A stretch of 64,000 nt of DNA from assembly GCF_003254395.2 (NCBI RefSeq), contig NC_037639.1, forward strand, positions 13,683,037-13,747,036. The letters are read 5' to 3'. The stretch comes from Apis mellifera (Eukaryota > Arthropoda > Insecta > Hymenoptera > Apidae). Under the pieces are notes generated by a model. That model was given only the letters and a program-made list of their open reading frames with translations. It did not search any database and had not been told where the DNA came from. The translations under genes were made by a program, and so were the position numbers. This document shows positions 62,889 through 64,000 of this stretch, piece by piece. The first letter of the stretch is position 1; the number at the start of each line of letters is the position of its first letter.

Positions 62889-64000
62889 GGTGAGAAAATA
62901 GTTCGATTTGCAAATTTTCGTCCGCTAAAGGTCGATAAATATTTTTCTAGAAACAGTTTAACGTTAATGGAATGAACATGATATTGATTTTAACGATAAA
63001 TCGATACGTGTGCTCTAGAAATTTTTTATGTGATTTCTTTTATCAATTATGAGTGGAAACTCGTGTTATTTGCTCGTTCATAAAAACAAACTCTTGGGTA
63101 CGTGGGAAATTACGTACCGTATAACAGTGGCTAAACGCCCATATCACATACTGTATATGTAATTAGACTATCGATAGTTCTAATGTTACAATAATACATT
63201 GTGTACATCGTAGCATCATTGAATTGTTTCATAGTAATGAAAATGCATGGTAGTGAAGATTTCTCGTAATATACGATGAATGAGAGATATATATATATAT
63301 ATATAAATGGAGATATATATATATCATTTTTGCAAGAAATAGTTTTTTAATTGTATTTATAAATATACTTTTGGAACATAATGTTATAATATTATAAATA
63401 TTATAAATTATAAAATTTAATAGAAATTAAAAAGTTCAATTATATAAATTTGTTTATTTATTCATTTTTTATTTATCAGTTAGCAATTACTAATATTAAA
63501 AAAAAAAATATTATATACAGCTATTTCATCATAAATTATCAATTATAATGTGAAATAACTTTATGCATATATTTGTATGTCGCATACTATTTTAGCTTGG
63601 AACTTCATTACCATGCGTTTATTTTGTATGCGTTAACAACAATTTAATGGTACTATATGTGTACACGTATAAGATGAAACAAAAATGATTGATAAATAGA
63701 AAAAAAATATTAAATATTGTATAAGCAAACATAAAGAAAAATATATATATACATATAGCTAGTAAAGAGTATAAATCACAGAGAGAGGGAGGAATTCGTA
63801 TGAGTGCGACTGAATGAGTGAGAATACGTCATGAGCATTGCGTCAATAATTGACGTTATATGTTTTGCCACGAAATACACTGGTTTTTGAATAAATATCT
63901 ATTTGAATTACGAATATTTATATTCAATAATCCAAACTTAAATATGTCTTTCCTATGTAGATTCCTCGTTTATTTTTGTCACAATTCTTATGACTAAAAA
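62889..64000. other. Right-end noncoding sequence
   Basis: No coding gene is seen. It contains a short palindrome at 63097-63118, a TA-rich stretch at about 63285-63322 and a cluster of CRE-like half-sites at 63822-63856. It may be the first intron of a gene that starts at about 62.7 kb. Confidence 0.4.

Noticed and set aside
1..64000. Transposable elements, CRISPR arrays, viral insertions
   Set aside because: No transposase, reverse transcriptase or integrase fragments, no regularly spaced repeats and no viral protein signatures were seen. Short inverted repeats are all A/T-rich and cannot be assigned.

Overview
This is a nuclear window from an arthropod, most probably a hymenopteran and plausibly a bee of the genus Apis. 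The evidence is very high A+T content in introns and spacers, many (TA)n tracts, short introns with canonical GT-AG ends, and insect-type proteins such as pyrokinin-class receptors, a GLYR1/Ndf protein and Gcna. The species cannot be fixed from the sequence alone. There are no bacterial features, no CRISPR array and no recognisable transposon coding sequence.

Layout, left to right: the 5' half of a ubinuclein/yemanuclein gene (minus, runs off the left edge); Gcna, a SprT-family protease with an HMG box (minus); a 3.3 kb AT-rich spacer; two tandem GPCR genes of the pyrokinin/CAPA (PRXamide, neuromedin-U-like) class with matching exon structure (both minus); EIF1AD (minus) immediately downstream of an intronless mitochondrial DNA polymerase gamma catalytic subunit (minus); Cep97 (plus), head-to-head with the polymerase; cyclophilin-40/PPID (minus), convergent with Cep97; a tRNA-Gln(CTG) (minus); Ndfip (minus), head-to-head with GLYR1/Ndf (plus). 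GLYR1 fills the last third of the window because its intron 7 is about 16.8 kb. That intron holds a complete gene on the opposite strand for a leucine-rich-repeat/Ig transmembrane protein. The right-hand 3 kb is GLYR1 3' UTR plus a possible noncoding first exon of a further gene.

Most genes here are housekeeping: histone chaperone, DNA-protein-crosslink protease, mtDNA polymerase, centriolar cap protein, Hsp90 co-chaperone, ubiquitin-ligase adaptor and nucleosome-destabilising factor. The exceptions are the neuropeptide receptors and the LRR-Ig protein, which look tissue-specific. Exon chains were joined by hand with consistent reading phase, so full-length protein lengths are given; single-base errors near homopolymers are possible.

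The most notable observations are: (1) a previously unlabelled array of nine 11-residue repeats in the cytoplasmic tail of the nested LRR-Ig protein, next to a cysteine cluster at the membrane; (2) a cyclophilin-40 whose isomerase active site is eroded while its Hsp90-binding TPR clamp is intact; (3) replacement of the catalytic lysine in the GLYR1 dehydrogenase-like domain; (4) a cluster of E2F-like sites in GLYR1 intron 2.
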